DNA of 64,000 nt from Dehalogenimonas sp. WBC-2 (lineage in GTDB: Bacteria > Chloroflexota > Dehalococcoidia > Dehalococcoidales > Dehalococcoidaceae), in assembly GCA_001005265.1 (NCBI GenBank), contig CP011392.1:558001-622000 (forward strand), in the 5' to 3' direction. Shown in pieces: positions 1-9,516 of this stretch; position 1 is the stretch's first letter, and each line of letters opens with the position of its first letter. A model generated the notes under the pieces. The model was given only the letters and a program-made list of their open reading frames with translations, made no database searches and was not told where the DNA came from. A program made the translations under genes and the position numbers.

Positions 1-1325
1 CGGGGTACGAATTTCCATATCGGACTCATTATGGTAGCGTGGATTTCACGCGCAAAGTTCCTCATACCGATGAAGCCCGCAAGGGCTTCCTTACGTTCGT
101 GATTGTGATCACAGAAACCAAGTCCCAGTTTATATGCGAGGGCGCGTTCTTTAACTCCGCCGATAAAAACATCACATCTTTGCTCTTTCAAGAATGAGCA
201 AAGCTCCAGCGGATTGGCATCATCAACAATGATTGTACCAGGGTCGCAGATTTCCCTGAGCTGTTCATAATCTTCAGGGTTTCCTGTCTGGGTGCCCACT
301 AGAACGGTACCCATTCCAAGGGTACGTAAAGCTCGGACAAGTGAAAAGGCTTTGAAGGCTCCTCCGACGTATATGGCAGCTTTTTTGCCTTCAAGATCGC
401 GGGCATAACGTCTGATTTCCGGCATGATTGCCTGTGTTTCCTGGCGGACTAATTCTTTGGTTCTTGCCAACATAGAGTCATCCCCGAAAAACCTGGCGAC
501 GTCATAAAGCGCTGCGGCCGTATCTTCAATCCCGAAATAAGACACCCTTATAAATGGAATGTTATATTTTTCTTTAAGGCTGCGGGCCAAGTGGGTCATG
601 GACCCGGAACATTGGACTACGTTCAATGTTGCCCCGTGCATCTTCTGGATATCATTCACACGCCCGTCTCCAGTGACCGTGGCTACAACATTCACTCCCA
701 TGCGCTGATAATAGTCCCGGATAACCCAAGTTTCCCCGGCGATGTTAAAGTCTCCCAAGATATTTATTGATTTCGCTGAGATGGTGTCTGTGTTAGCCGT
801 CCCGGCCAAACTTAATAAGGCGTCACATGCGATCTTATAGCCATCCTTTTTTGTGCCGGCAAATCCCGGCGCCTCCACGGGTAGTACTGGTATGTCTTTC
901 TCGGCAGCGACCTTTTTACATATTGATACCACGTCATCACCGATAAGTCCCACGATACAAGTAGAATATACGAAGGCGGCTTTTGGCTTATAGGCGTCAA
1001 TCAATTCTATTAAAGAATGGTAGAGCTTCTGCTCAGCGCCATACACTACATCCATTTCATTTAGATCAGTGGAGAAGCTCATCCGATGTAATTCCGGTCC
1101 TGAAGATAGGGCGCCCCTGATATCCCACGTGTAAGTAGCGCAGCCGATTGGCCCATGGACCAGGTGCAGGGCATCGGCGACCGGATAGAGCACCACTCTC
1201 GAACCACAGAACACACAAGCCCTCTGGCTGACCGATCCCGCAACGCTCGCCTTTTCGCAGGTAATGCTCCCTGGTTCATCTCCCTTACGATGTATCTGGT
1301 TCCGGCGATCTTTAAGGATTTCCAT
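1..1325 (-). CDS. nifE: Nitrogenase cofactor scaffold NifE (3' end outside window)
   Basis: NifE is half of the NifEN scaffold on which the iron-molybdenum cofactor is matured before insertion into NifDK. The reading frame opens at ATG 1323-1325, 8 bases after the nifK stop, and stays open for about 441 codons to the left edge. The start of the protein carries the Cys-rich motif ACVFCGSR, then HGPIGCATYTW, and further on STCIVGLIGDD and GDFNIAGE, all typical of the NifD/NifE family. Its position as the gene after nifK and the short N-terminus favour NifE over a second NifD. It is the last visible gene of the operon; nifN or nifB would be expected beyond the left edge. Confidence 0.9.
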   Translation of the reverse strand, partial: MEILKDRRNQIHRKGDEPGSITCEKASVAGSVSQRACVFCGSRVVLYPVADALHLVHGPIGCATYTWDIRGALSSGPELHRMSFSTDLNEMDVVYGAEQKLYHSLIELIDAYKPKAAFVYSTCIVGLIGDDVVSICKKVAAEKDIPVLPVEAPGFAGTKKDGYKIACDALLSLAGTANTDTISAKSINILGDFNIAGETWVIRDYYQRMGVNVVATVTGDGRVNDIQKMHGATLNVVQCSGSMTHLARSLKEKYNIPFIRVSYFGIEDTAAALYDVARFFGDDSMLARTKELVRQETQAIMPEIRRYARDLEGKKAAIYVGGAFKAFSLVRALRTLGMGTVLVGTQTGNPEDYEQLREICDPGTIIVDDANPLELCSFLKEQRCDVFIGGVKERALAYKLGLGFCDHNHERKEALAGFIGMRNFAREIHATIMSPIWKFVP

Positions 1326-1333
1326 TATTTTGC

Positions 1334-2716
1334 CTACATTACCAGTTCGAAGGACTCTTCTTTAGAGTCCCGATCCTGTCTATCCATGAACGCCGATAAA
1401 ATCTTTTCCAAGAGGCGCAGCGCCCCCTTATAACCGACAGAAGGGAAGTAGGTGTGTCCTATCCGATCCATAATCGGGAATCCGAATCTAATAAGAGGAA
1501 TATCTTCATCACGGGCGATATACTTGCCATACGTATTGCCGATCAGCAGGTCGACCGGATCATTTTTTATCCATTGGTGGAGCAGGAACATATCAGCGCA
1601 CTGACCATTCTTGATATTAATATCAGGGACGACATCTTTGGTTATCGATCTGATGCGTTCTTCGAACCCCTTGTAGGGGGTTCCCGTTACGATGTGAGTA
1701 GGCCTCATATCGATACTGATGAGGAATTCGGTCAAAGAGATAAGTTGATCAGGGTCGCCAAATAAAGCGACTTTTTTACCGTACAGGTACTGCTGCATGT
1801 CGGTGATGACATCCACCAGTTGTCCCCGTTCTTCATTAATCGATCCCGGGACTTCGACACATGCTAATTTGCTTATCATGTCAATGAATCGGTCGGTGGC
1901 CTCCAATCCGATGGGAAGATCCAGTGTATGGCAAGGAACCTGACATTTAGCCGTAAGAGCCTCACCAGCAGCTTTTGAGGCGACTTCACCGAGTGCAATG
2001 GTGAACCTACTGTCGCCGGTATTCTTCAGATCGCTGACTGTCGTCCCTCCTTTAGGGTAAAAGATATGCTTACCGGTTTGAGGCGCGTCTAGAACCCCGG
2101 AGGTATCCGGGAAAATAATCGGGTTTATCCCCATTTCTTTGACCAGGCGTCTGATTTCACGCATATCTGATGGCTCAACCCAACCGGGGATGATGTTGAT
2201 ACGCCCGTTTCTTCTGCCACTGGATTCGGCGAAATAGTTCACCATTCCCTTGACCATATTGGAAAACCCGGTGACATGGGATCCTACATAGCTGGGGGTG
2301 TTGCAGTGGATAACATGCTTACCAGTTGGGATTTTTCCATCGTCATGGGCGGCCCTGACAATCTGGCCTACATCGTCTCCGATAGTTTCAGATAAACAGG
2401 TTGTATGGACGGCAATGATATCGGGGTTATAGATCTTGAAGATGTTCTGAAACGCTTCGATCAGATTAGCCTGCCCGCCGAAAACGGCAGAACCTTCAGT
2501 AAAGGCACTTGTGGCAGCCATAACCGGTTCCTTGTAATGCCGGGTCAGTGTGCTACGATGGTAGGCGCAACATCCCTGGGACCCGTGGCTGTGAGGCAAA
2601 CAGCCATGAATCCCAAGGGCTGCATACATTGCCCCGATAGGTTGGCAGGTTTTTGCCGGATTAATTGTTAGGGAATTCCGGTCGGTAATCTTTTCAGGAG
2701 TATGTCTAAGCAGCAT
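1334..2716 (-). CDS. nifK: Nitrogenase molybdenum-iron protein beta chain NifK
   Basis: NifK is the beta subunit of the dinitrogenase component and shares the P-cluster with NifD. The 460-residue protein has the P-cluster motif GCLPHSHGSQGCCAY near residues 38-52, followed by the RHYKEP segment, and the conserved CLSETIGDD block near residue 107. It is shorter at the N-terminus than proteobacterial NifK (about 520 residues), as is usual in clostridial and archaeal enzymes. It lies 27 bases downstream of nifD and 8 bases upstream of nifE, so cotranscription is very likely. Confidence 0.95.
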   Translation of the reverse strand: MLLRHTPEKITDRNSLTINPAKTCQPIGAMYAALGIHGCLPHSHGSQGCCAYHRSTLTRHYKEPVMAATSAFTEGSAVFGGQANLIEAFQNIFKIYNPDIIAVHTTCLSETIGDDVGQIVRAAHDDGKIPTGKHVIHCNTPSYVGSHVTGFSNMVKGMVNYFAESSGRRNGRINIIPGWVEPSDMREIRRLVKEMGINPIIFPDTSGVLDAPQTGKHIFYPKGGTTVSDLKNTGDSRFTIALGEVASKAAGEALTAKCQVPCHTLDLPIGLEATDRFIDMISKLACVEVPGSINEERGQLVDVITDMQQYLYGKKVALFGDPDQLISLTEFLISIDMRPTHIVTGTPYKGFEERIRSITKDVVPDINIKNGQCADMFLLHQWIKNDPVDLLIGNTYGKYIARDEDIPLIRFGFPIMDRIGHTYFPSVGYKGALRLLEKILSAFMDRQDRDSKEESFELVM

Positions 2717-2743
2717 CGGCTGTTCTTCCTTTTCGTGAATTTT

Positions 2744-4375
2744 CTAAGCTGTGGTATAGCAGGCTTGCAACTCGGGGTATTTTTGCCACGGTGCTTTAAT
2801 CAGTGCCCAAACTCTGGAATTTACGATGCGATCAATCTCCCGATAGTAGTTGATGGCACCTTCAAAGCCAGCATAGGGGCCACCGTAGTCATAGCTGTGC
2901 AATTGTTTGCAAGGGACTCCCATTTTCTGTACGGCATATTTCTCCTTGATGCCAGCGCAGAAGACACTTGGTTTATAGATATCTATCAATTGTTCCATTT
3001 CAGAGTGGCTGATGTCGTCAATAACCAGAGACCCTTCTGCCATATCGTTCATCAGCCCATCGTAATCCTTGAATTCCATGCCAGAATTGGTCAGGGTTTC
3101 AATCTGCTCCACCGTTCGTCGCGGTTCATAGCGTAAGGGATCAGCTTCAACGTCCAGTTCTTCGATATTTCGACTGTCGGCATCAACCTTGATGGTTGGA
3201 AGGACGGCTCTGCCTTCATAGTCATCACGGTGGCCGAACTCATAACCCGCCGCAACAACTTCCATGCCTATTTCTTTAAATAGTTCCTGATAATGATGTG
3301 CTCGTGAACCCCCTACGAAAAGCATGGCCCGTTTGCCAGCACAACGAGTGCGGACATCCTCCTGAGCTAACCTGACTGCCTCTAATTCATCGGCAATAAC
3401 ATGTTCGACTCGATTTATTAATTCAGCATCGCCGAAATACGCAGCAATCTTACGTAAGGCCTTGGCAGTAGCGGCCGCGCCGATGAAATTAACCTTTATC
3501 CAGGGAATACCGAATTTTTTCTCGATCATATCCGCGACATAATTTATTGATCTATGGCACATTACTGCGTTCAAGTCTGCCATATGTGAATTGGCGAACT
3601 GATCGTAAGTTGAATTACCGCTGAAAGTTGTAACCAGAGTGATGCCGCAACGTTTAAGCAGTTCCTCAATAACAAATGCGTCTCCGCCGATGTTATACTC
3701 GCCTAACAGATTGATCTTGAATTTACCCTCATGTTTCTGATCGTTTTTTCCGATGACGTGTTTGAATAGTTGATTATTGGCGATGTGATGACCAGCTGAC
3801 TGACTGACACCCTTATATCCTTCACAACTAAACCCGAAGATATTGATTCCCAAAGTTGCAGACATTTCCCGGGCAACGGCGTGAACATCGTCACCGATAA
3901 GGCCGACAGGGCAAGTCGAAAAAATACCGATCGCCTTGGGGTGGAAAAGGTCATAGGCTTCCTGGATTGCCATACGAAGCTTTTTCTCCCCGCCGAAGAC
4001 GATTTCGTTCTCCTGCATATCGGTTGAAAAGCAATATGGCATATAATTTTCCGATGAATCGGTTGGTGGGCGCGTTTGATTGCGGCGAGTCAACCAACTG
4101 TAAAAACCGCAACCTATCGGACCATGGGTGAGATTAACAATATCACGAGTGGGTCCCAGAACGACTCCCTTACAGCCGGCATAACTACAACCCCGCTGAC
4201 TGATGATTCCGGGTATCGTGCGTACATTGGCCTGTATTTCGGGAGTGGCTTCATTATCGTTTATTACGATTGATTTTGAACGTTTGCGCAAGACTTTGAC
4301 AGGGTAAATTTTAAGCAGTTCGTCTTTGACGGCAGTCGGGTTAAAATTATTATTTTTGGAAGAGACATTATCCAT
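2744..4375 (-). CDS. nifD: Nitrogenase molybdenum-iron protein alpha chain NifD
   Basis: NifD is the alpha subunit of dinitrogenase and holds the FeMo-cofactor. Visible landmarks are RGCSYAGCKG and HGPIGCGFYSW for the P-cluster, STCPVGLIGDD, and the cofactor-Cys region MCHRSINYV. The length of about 543 residues fits the group with the internal insertion found in clostridia and methanogens. An upstream GTG at 4390 overlaps the nifI2 stop, but ATG 4375 has a good GAGGTG ribosome site 8 bases before it, so I chose 4375. The gene follows nifI2 with essentially no gap. Confidence 0.95.
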   Translation of the reverse strand: MDNVSSKNNNFNPTAVKDELLKIYPVKVLRKRSKSIVINDNEATPEIQANVRTIPGIISQRGCSYAGCKGVVLGPTRDIVNLTHGPIGCGFYSWLTRRNQTRPPTDSSENYMPYCFSTDMQENEIVFGGEKKLRMAIQEAYDLFHPKAIGIFSTCPVGLIGDDVHAVAREMSATLGINIFGFSCEGYKGVSQSAGHHIANNQLFKHVIGKNDQKHEGKFKINLLGEYNIGGDAFVIEELLKRCGITLVTTFSGNSTYDQFANSHMADLNAVMCHRSINYVADMIEKKFGIPWIKVNFIGAAATAKALRKIAAYFGDAELINRVEHVIADELEAVRLAQEDVRTRCAGKRAMLFVGGSRAHHYQELFKEIGMEVVAAGYEFGHRDDYEGRAVLPTIKVDADSRNIEELDVEADPLRYEPRRTVEQIETLTNSGMEFKDYDGLMNDMAEGSLVIDDISHSEMEQLIDIYKPSVFCAGIKEKYAVQKMGVPCKQLHSYDYGGPYAGFEGAINYYREIDRIVNSRVWALIKAPWQKYPELQACYTTA

Positions 4376-4389
4376 TTCAGTACACCTCA

Positions 4390-4764
4390 CTAAAGAATTG
4401 CCGATTCACCTTGTTCACCGGTTCTAACTCGAACAGCATCTGATATTGAGCTGACGAAGATCTTCCCATCGCCCGCATTACCGGACTGGTTAACGGCGAT
4501 GATTGTTTTAATAACTTCCTGTGCTCGGTCGTCTGGTACAACCAATGTAATCATGCGTTTTGGTATCAGACGAGGCCCCCAGCCCAACTGAGCTATCGCT
4601 TCGTCGTGCCCTTCCATGGCTCCTTTTATCATCCTGAAGTCAACGTTACCTTTGCCTCGTCCGACAACTTTTCGGGCGGTGAGGCTCGGGATATCTATGT
4701 CAACCAAGGCTTTTTTGGTCGCATTTATTTTATTGATACGAATTATCGCGGTTATTTCTTTCAT
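4390..4764 (-). CDS. nifI2: Nitrogen regulatory PII-like protein NifI2
   Basis: NifI2 is a PII-family signal protein that, with NifI1, reversibly inhibits nitrogenase in response to ammonium and 2-oxoglutarate in methanogens and some bacteria. The 124-residue protein begins MKEITAIIRINK, has the KVVGRGKG motif preceding the T-loop and the C-terminal GDGKIFVSSISDAVRVRTGE block of the PII family. It is longer than NifI1, as expected for NifI2, with a changed T-loop. Its place between nifI1 and nifD is the diagnostic position of nifI genes. Confidence 0.92.
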   Translation of the reverse strand: MKEITAIIRINKINATKKALVDIDIPSLTARKVVGRGKGNVDFRMIKGAMEGHDEAIAQLGWGPRLIPKRMITLVVPDDRAQEVIKTIIAVNQSGNAGDGKIFVSSISDAVRVRTGEQGESAIL

Positions 4765-4798
4765 TGACCCCTCCAGACACGCTTTCGGTTAATGATAG

Positions 4799-5137
4799 TT
4801 AGAGAGATATCTGCTCCTGTTTTTCTCCGGTCCGTACCGTAAATACCTCTTCGACACTTGAAATAAATATCTTGCCGTCTCCGAAATTTCCTGTTTCACC
4901 GGTTCTTGCCGACTTTGTGACGGTTTCCACTACCAGATCCTTATCTTTATCGTCCACGACTAACAAGAGGAGTACTTTGGGTAGTTCATCATATGTGGCA
5001 GTACCGACTCTCATCCCCCTCTGTTTACCACGACCATAAACATCCATTTTGGTGACTGCGGGAAATCCTGCTTCCAATAGCGCGGCGAGAACTTCATCAT
5101 CCTTTTCAGGTCTGACGATGGCACGGATCATAATCAT
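4799..5137 (-). CDS. nifI1: Nitrogen regulatory PII-like protein NifI1
   Basis: NifI1 is the first of the paired PII-like regulators of nitrogenase activity. The 112-residue protein has the PII core: IRAIVRPEK at the N-terminus, VYGRGKQRG before the T-loop and GDGKIFISSVEEVFTVRTGE at the C-terminus. An AAGGAGA ribosome site lies about 5 bases before the start at 5137. The gene sits between nifH and nifI2. This arrangement implies post-translational ammonium switch-off of the nitrogenase rather than DraT/DraG ADP-ribosylation; no draT is seen here, though the operon is cut. Confidence 0.93.
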   Translation of the reverse strand: MIMIRAIVRPEKDDEVLAALLEAGFPAVTKMDVYGRGKQRGMRVGTATYDELPKVLLLLVVDDKDKDLVVETVTKSARTGETGNFGDGKIFISSVEEVFTVRTGEKQEQISL

Positions 5138-5180
5138 GGCATTCTCCTTAATTTATTCCCATATTGAGACCGTAAAAACA

Positions 5181-6032
<852 letters not shown>

Positions 6033-6744
6033 TTATGTAGATACTGGGTCCGTTTGTAAATTATGCACGTGATTAATTTGCCGTATTCATTACCGTAATT
6101 ATACGGCTGGAATATTTCTGATAGATTACTGACGGATTAAATACATGTTACGGGCCTAGATTTATGGGAAACCAAATATATAATTTGCCGGAAAGGCACG
6201 AATAAAATATTACAAGCAGATTACACCGGGAAAAATACGGGTAATTGTCCATTATGAATGACCGGGGGTGAAACAGAGACTATATGCAATGTGAACTATT
6301 GGAAATCCAATGAAAAACTGGGAATCACTATGGAAAGATATGGGCTTATATGGTCAAATGAGGAAACCTTAAAGTCAAATTAAGTGTTTTTTGGTGACTT
6401 TGAACCTGTTATAGGTAGCGCAAAGGTGGACCAAAACAATTGAGAAGCATGAGTATCATAAAAGATCAGTTTTTAAAATCAGAGTATTAAAACTGAACTC
6501 AAGGAACTCTGCTCTCGGATCGTGGCGGATATTAATACCTGCACGAGAGCCGACAAGAAAGAAGCCTTCACCTCTTTATACCTCAAGGTAAAGGCTTCTC
6601 CGCAAACCTGTGAAATTAAGGGTTATGTTGATTTTAACCTAATCACCACTGGACAAACATGAGGACCACTGTTCTGCTGTAGATATAGCTGTATTCCAGA
6701 AGCAGATTATTCTTTGCAGATCAGGTTTACGTTTCGAGACTAAG
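6033..6744. other. Intergenic region between nif promoter side and left element border
   Basis: I see no convincing gene in this 0.7 kb. It must hold the nif promoter, read leftwards. A partial operator candidate is the inverted repeat GCCGTAT (6080-6086) and ATACGGC (6101-6107) with a 14-base spacer, about 75 bases before the nifH start. A large hairpin is present at 6560-6599, listed separately. Confidence 0.6.
6560..6599. terminator. Large imperfect hairpin, terminator-like
   Basis: Arms at 6560-6573 and 6586-6599 pair at 13 of 14 positions around a 12-base loop. No T-run follows on either strand, so it may be a bidirectional barrier or a structured remnant rather than a classical terminator. 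Confidence 0.4.
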
Positions 6745-6757
6745 ATGGTGGGCGGTA
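6745..6757 (+). other. Putative left attachment site (attL)
   Basis: The 13-base ATGGTGGGCGGTA is identical to the tRNA-Val 3' end at 44202-44214 and in direct orientation. A chance match of this length in 64 kb is very unlikely. Identity stops sharply on the right side (CTGTTC here, GTGGTC there). Confidence 0.65.
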
Positions 6758-6765
6758 CTGTTCAA

Positions 6766-6787
6766 AAGACAGAACCGCTTCTGTCTT
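6766..6787. terminator. Perfect 9-bp hairpin just inside the left border
   Basis: AAGACAGAA (6766-6774) and TTCTGTCTT (6779-6787) form a perfect stem with a CCGC loop. There is no T-run. In a circular excised form this would lie inside the extended reading frame of the recombinase. Confidence 0.4.
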
Positions 6788-6835
6788 CAAATTATCGTTT
6801 AAAGTGTAGCATTTGTATTGGACTCTTACAAACAC

Positions 6836-6862
6836 TTGACTTATTGTTATTTGAGCTATAAT
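6836..6862 (+). promoter_or_regulatory. Probable sigma-70 promoter of the metK cassette
   Basis: TTGACT at 6836-6841 and a perfect TATAAT at 6857-6862 are separated by 15 bases, slightly short of the usual 16-18. They sit about 30 bases before the riboswitch aptamer, which is the expected place. Confidence 0.65.
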
Positions 6863-6891
6863 ATGTATCTAGAACCTGAACAACAGAATAG

Positions 6892-6981
6892 CTATCGAGA
6901 GTGACGGTTAGGGAATTGGCCCGATGATCCGTCCGGCAACCTTAGGTCTTTTCTTAAGGTGCCAAAGCCAAAAAGCGATAG
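6892..6981 (+). promoter_or_regulatory. SAM-I riboswitch (S-box) aptamer
   Basis: The outer stem pairs CTATCG (6892-6897) with CGATAG (6976-6981). Inside are the conserved S-box blocks: GAGAGTGACGG, GGGAATTGGCCCGATGA, CCGGCAACC and AAGGTGCCAAAGCC. SAM-I riboswitches bind S-adenosylmethionine and switch off downstream genes. Here the downstream gene is metK, the SAM synthetase, so the logic is product feedback. Confidence 0.93.
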
Positions 6982-7010
6982 GTCACGGTTAAGCCGTGAA
7001 AAGAAAAGAC

Positions 7011-7040
7011 GGAACCTCCGTCTCGGGGGTTTTTGTTTTT
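7011..7040 (+). terminator. Riboswitch expression-platform terminator
   Basis: AACCTCCG and CGGGGGTT (allowing G-U pairs) form an 8-bp stem with a TCT loop, extendable by two G-U pairs, and a TTTTTGTTTTT run follows. An overlapping alternative stem, GACGGA with TCCGTC (7009-7023), could act as the competing antiterminator. It lies 30 bases after the aptamer and about 120 bases before metK. Confidence 0.8.
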
Positions 7041-7157
7041 AGCCGTCTCTTGATAGCAATAGCTGGAAAGGAGGCGGCTTTTGTATTAATGATAGTTTTT
7101 AAAGGGCTAAAAGGTCGTTGATCTCGGAAAAAGATAAAAAGTTTGAAGGAGACACAA

Positions 7158-8330
7158 ATGGTCAAGGAATATTTACTAAGTTCTGAATCAGTATCAGAAG
7201 GTCATCCTGACAAAATTGCAGATCAGATATCTGACGCTGTTCTCGATGTGATGTTGCGCCAGGATAAGCAAGCTCGGGTTGCCTGTGAGACATTGGTAAC
7301 TCAAAGTTTGGTAGTTGTGGCGGGAGAGATCTCAACTGTAGGCAATATTTGTGTGGAATCGCTTGTTCGCAATGTACTGAGAGATATCGGCTACAACGAT
7401 GCCTACAACGGAATTTCCTACGATTGCTGTACCGTGTTATCCGCTTTAGGTAGACAGTCTAATGAAATAGTGGCAGGAATATCTCTAGCGAATGGGGCTT
7501 TGGGCGCCGGGGACCAAGGAATGATGTTTGGTTATGCAACAGATGAAACACCCGAACTGATGCCGCTTGGAATTTCACTCGCTCATAAACTGATGCAAAA
7601 ACAGGCCGAACTTCGTAAAAACGAGACATTACCTTGGCTGAGGCCGGATGCGAAAGCGCAAGTAACAGTCAAGTACATTGACAACAATCCGGTTGAAGTC
7701 ACGAATGTTGTCATCGCAACTCAACATGAAGACGTGCCGCCGTCGATGATAAAAGAAAGAGTAGTTGAGGAGATTATCAAAAGAGTAATACCGTCTAATC
7801 TAATTACGGATACGACTGCATTTCAGGTTAATACTGCCGGCAGGTTTGTTGTCGGCGGTCCAAAGGCTGACACAGGTCTCACGGGACGAAAGATAATCGT
7901 AGATACCTATGGAGGGATGTGCCCTCACGGCGGCGGAGCATTTTCTGGGAAAGATCCGTCAAAAGTTGATCGGACTGGGGCGTATATGGCCCGCTATATA
8001 GCTAAGAACATAGTGGCTGCGGGTATCGCGCGGCGCTGTACTGTACAGCTTGCGTATTCTATAGGAGTCCCAGACCCTGTATCTTTTATGATTGATACTC
8101 ACGGCACTGGAAAAGCAGATGAATCTGGATTGAAAGAACTAATCCGCTGGTTGTTTAGGTTGGATGTCAGCGGAATGATTGAAACGCTCGATTTACAGCG
8201 TCCCATCTATCGCCAAACGGCGGCCTATGGCCATTTTGGCCGTGAGTTACCGGATTTTACCTGGGAAAAAACTGATAAAGCCGAAGTATTGAAGGAGTAT
8301 TGCAAGACTAGCGGAGGAATAAGGAGATGA
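7158..8330 (+). CDS. metK: S-adenosylmethionine synthetase (methionine adenosyltransferase)
   Basis: MetK makes S-adenosylmethionine from methionine and ATP in the cytoplasm. The 390-residue protein has the signature SVSEGHPDKIADQISDA at its start, GAGDQGMMFGYA in the middle, the GGGAFSGKDPSKVDR loop and RYIAKNIVAAG near the C-terminal third. A TTG start at 7143 is possible, but ATG 7158 has a GAAGGAGA ribosome site directly before it. It lies under a SAM-I riboswitch and inside the putative mobile element, so it is likely a second metK rather than the housekeeping copy. Its stop overlaps the next start as ATGA. Supplying SAM to the BREX methyltransferase is a possible role, but that is inference. 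Confidence 0.95.
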   Translation: MVKEYLLSSESVSEGHPDKIADQISDAVLDVMLRQDKQARVACETLVTQSLVVVAGEISTVGNICVESLVRNVLRDIGYNDAYNGISYDCCTVLSALGRQSNEIVAGISLANGALGAGDQGMMFGYATDETPELMPLGISLAHKLMQKQAELRKNETLPWLRPDAKAQVTVKYIDNNPVEVTNVVIATQHEDVPPSMIKERVVEEIIKRVIPSNLITDTTAFQVNTAGRFVVGGPKADTGLTGRKIIVDTYGGMCPHGGGAFSGKDPSKVDRTGAYMARYIAKNIVAAGIARRCTVQLAYSIGVPDPVSFMIDTHGTGKADESGLKELIRWLFRLDVSGMIETLDLQRPIYRQTAAYGHFGRELPDFTWEKTDKAEVLKEYCKTSGGIRR

Positions 8331-8452
8331 CTACAGGAGCGGAAATCCGCAGAGTGATAAACGTGCCGATTAAACTGCCGGCGCCGATCATCTCACCTGT
8401 AAAGAACCCTGGCGTAGCGGTACCGGTAAAAACTAGGGAGGTCGTCAAATGA
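8327..8452 (+). CDS. 41-residue small protein coupled to metK
   Basis: The frame starts at ATG 8327, overlapping the metK stop (ATGA), and ends at 8452, overlapping the next gene's start (ATGA again). A GGAGG-AATAAGGAG stretch just upstream provides a ribosome site. The peptide is Pro- and Val-rich with short repeats of the KxPxP type (IKLPAPIISPV, VAVPVKTREVVK) and has no Cys, signal peptide or membrane segment. I do not recognise it. The double four-base overlap is the main evidence that it is translated. Confidence 0.65.
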   Translation: MTTGAEIRRVINVPIKLPAPIISPVKNPGVAVPVKTREVVK

Positions 8453-9516
8453 TAGGCATCAGAAGAAAAACCGATATTAAAATTAAAATTACGAAAGCTG
8501 AACAACAGCGATATAAATACGATGCCAACATCGCCGGTAGTATTCAGCTGCCCGAAGAACTCAGTGGCATAATCGCTGTCAGGAGTTGGCATCTTATCAG
8601 CGGAATGCATATTGCTTCCACCAATCGAAATAGCCAGTATGATTCAACTTGCATCTGGGCGGATCAGATTCCGGAGCCTAGTAATGAGAGTGGCATATAT
8701 GCTTGCCAGCTTCCGAATTACAATTGGATTACTTCTTCATACGAGTCGGCAATTGTTATTGGAATTGTGGAATTGGCAGGCAAGATTGTTGAGCATAAAG
8801 ACGGAATATTGAGGGGTGAATTCTGTAAAATTCTTTTTTCCATAGCTCATCCTTATCATGCCACTAGGCTCAGCAAGATTTATGGAATACCATGCGTCAC
8901 AGCCAATGATGCCGCGGAGGCGTTCGTTAAACTCACTGATTGGTTTAGCAGCGAAGACGGTATTAGATGCTTGCGCTGGAATAGACAGCTTGTTGTAGAT
9001 TTACAGGCCAAGAGGTTGCTTGGCGGAATATTGTCTCCGGAGTTTCTGGGCGAGGACAATGATGTACGGCAAATGATTCCCGAACACATAAAAGATAAGG
9101 GTACTGCGATACCATCTTCTAAGTTATTCCCAAAACAAACAGCTTCAGTTAGGCGAGTTGCTTCAAAAACGGTCACAGGAGGCATTAAGTTTGGTGGAGA
9201 AGGCATTGCCATCAAGAATACGGCTATAGACGACCGTTATCCTCATGGGCTTAGAGGTTTTAGGCGTCAATACGCTTGTATATCAAACTCCAGCATCACC
9301 TTAGTAAAAAGGGGAAAACCGGATAACGCAGGCGAGTTGTTATTAGACCTAAGGCGAAATGGTTTGATCATCGGAGATGACTATGTACTGTTATCGGAAA
9401 CACAAACCAAGGACGGTGAAAATGGAATCTTTTGCTACCCTAATTCTAAATGGTTACAAACTAAGGTTGTTAGATATGAACGAATAATTTATTTTAGTGA
9501 GGAAATCCATTGCTAA
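8449..9516 (+). CDS. Unknown 355-residue protein in metK cassette
   Basis: The gene starts at ATG 8449, overlapping the stop of the 41-residue ORF. Near residues 108-124 is the motif GIVELAGKIVEHKDGIL, a pattern I associate with proteins of unknown function on accessory elements, preceded by GIYACQLPN. There is no signal peptide, P-loop or clear catalytic motif. The N-terminal part looks globular and the C-terminal half is rich in basic residues. The 7-base overlap with the following frame (TTG 9510) continues the chain of overlapping genes. Function cannot be assigned from sequence alone. Confidence 0.75.
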   Translation: MIGIRRKTDIKIKITKAEQQRYKYDANIAGSIQLPEELSGIIAVRSWHLISGMHIASTNRNSQYDSTCIWADQIPEPSNESGIYACQLPNYNWITSSYESAIVIGIVELAGKIVEHKDGILRGEFCKILFSIAHPYHATRLSKIYGIPCVTANDAAEAFVKLTDWFSSEDGIRCLRWNRQLVVDLQAKRLLGGILSPEFLGEDNDVRQMIPEHIKDKGTAIPSSKLFPKQTASVRRVASKTVTGGIKFGGEGIAIKNTAIDDRYPHGLRGFRRQYACISNSSITLVKRGKPDNAGELLLDLRRNGLIIGDDYVLLSETQTKDGENGIFCYPNSKWLQTKVVRYERIIYFSEEIHC

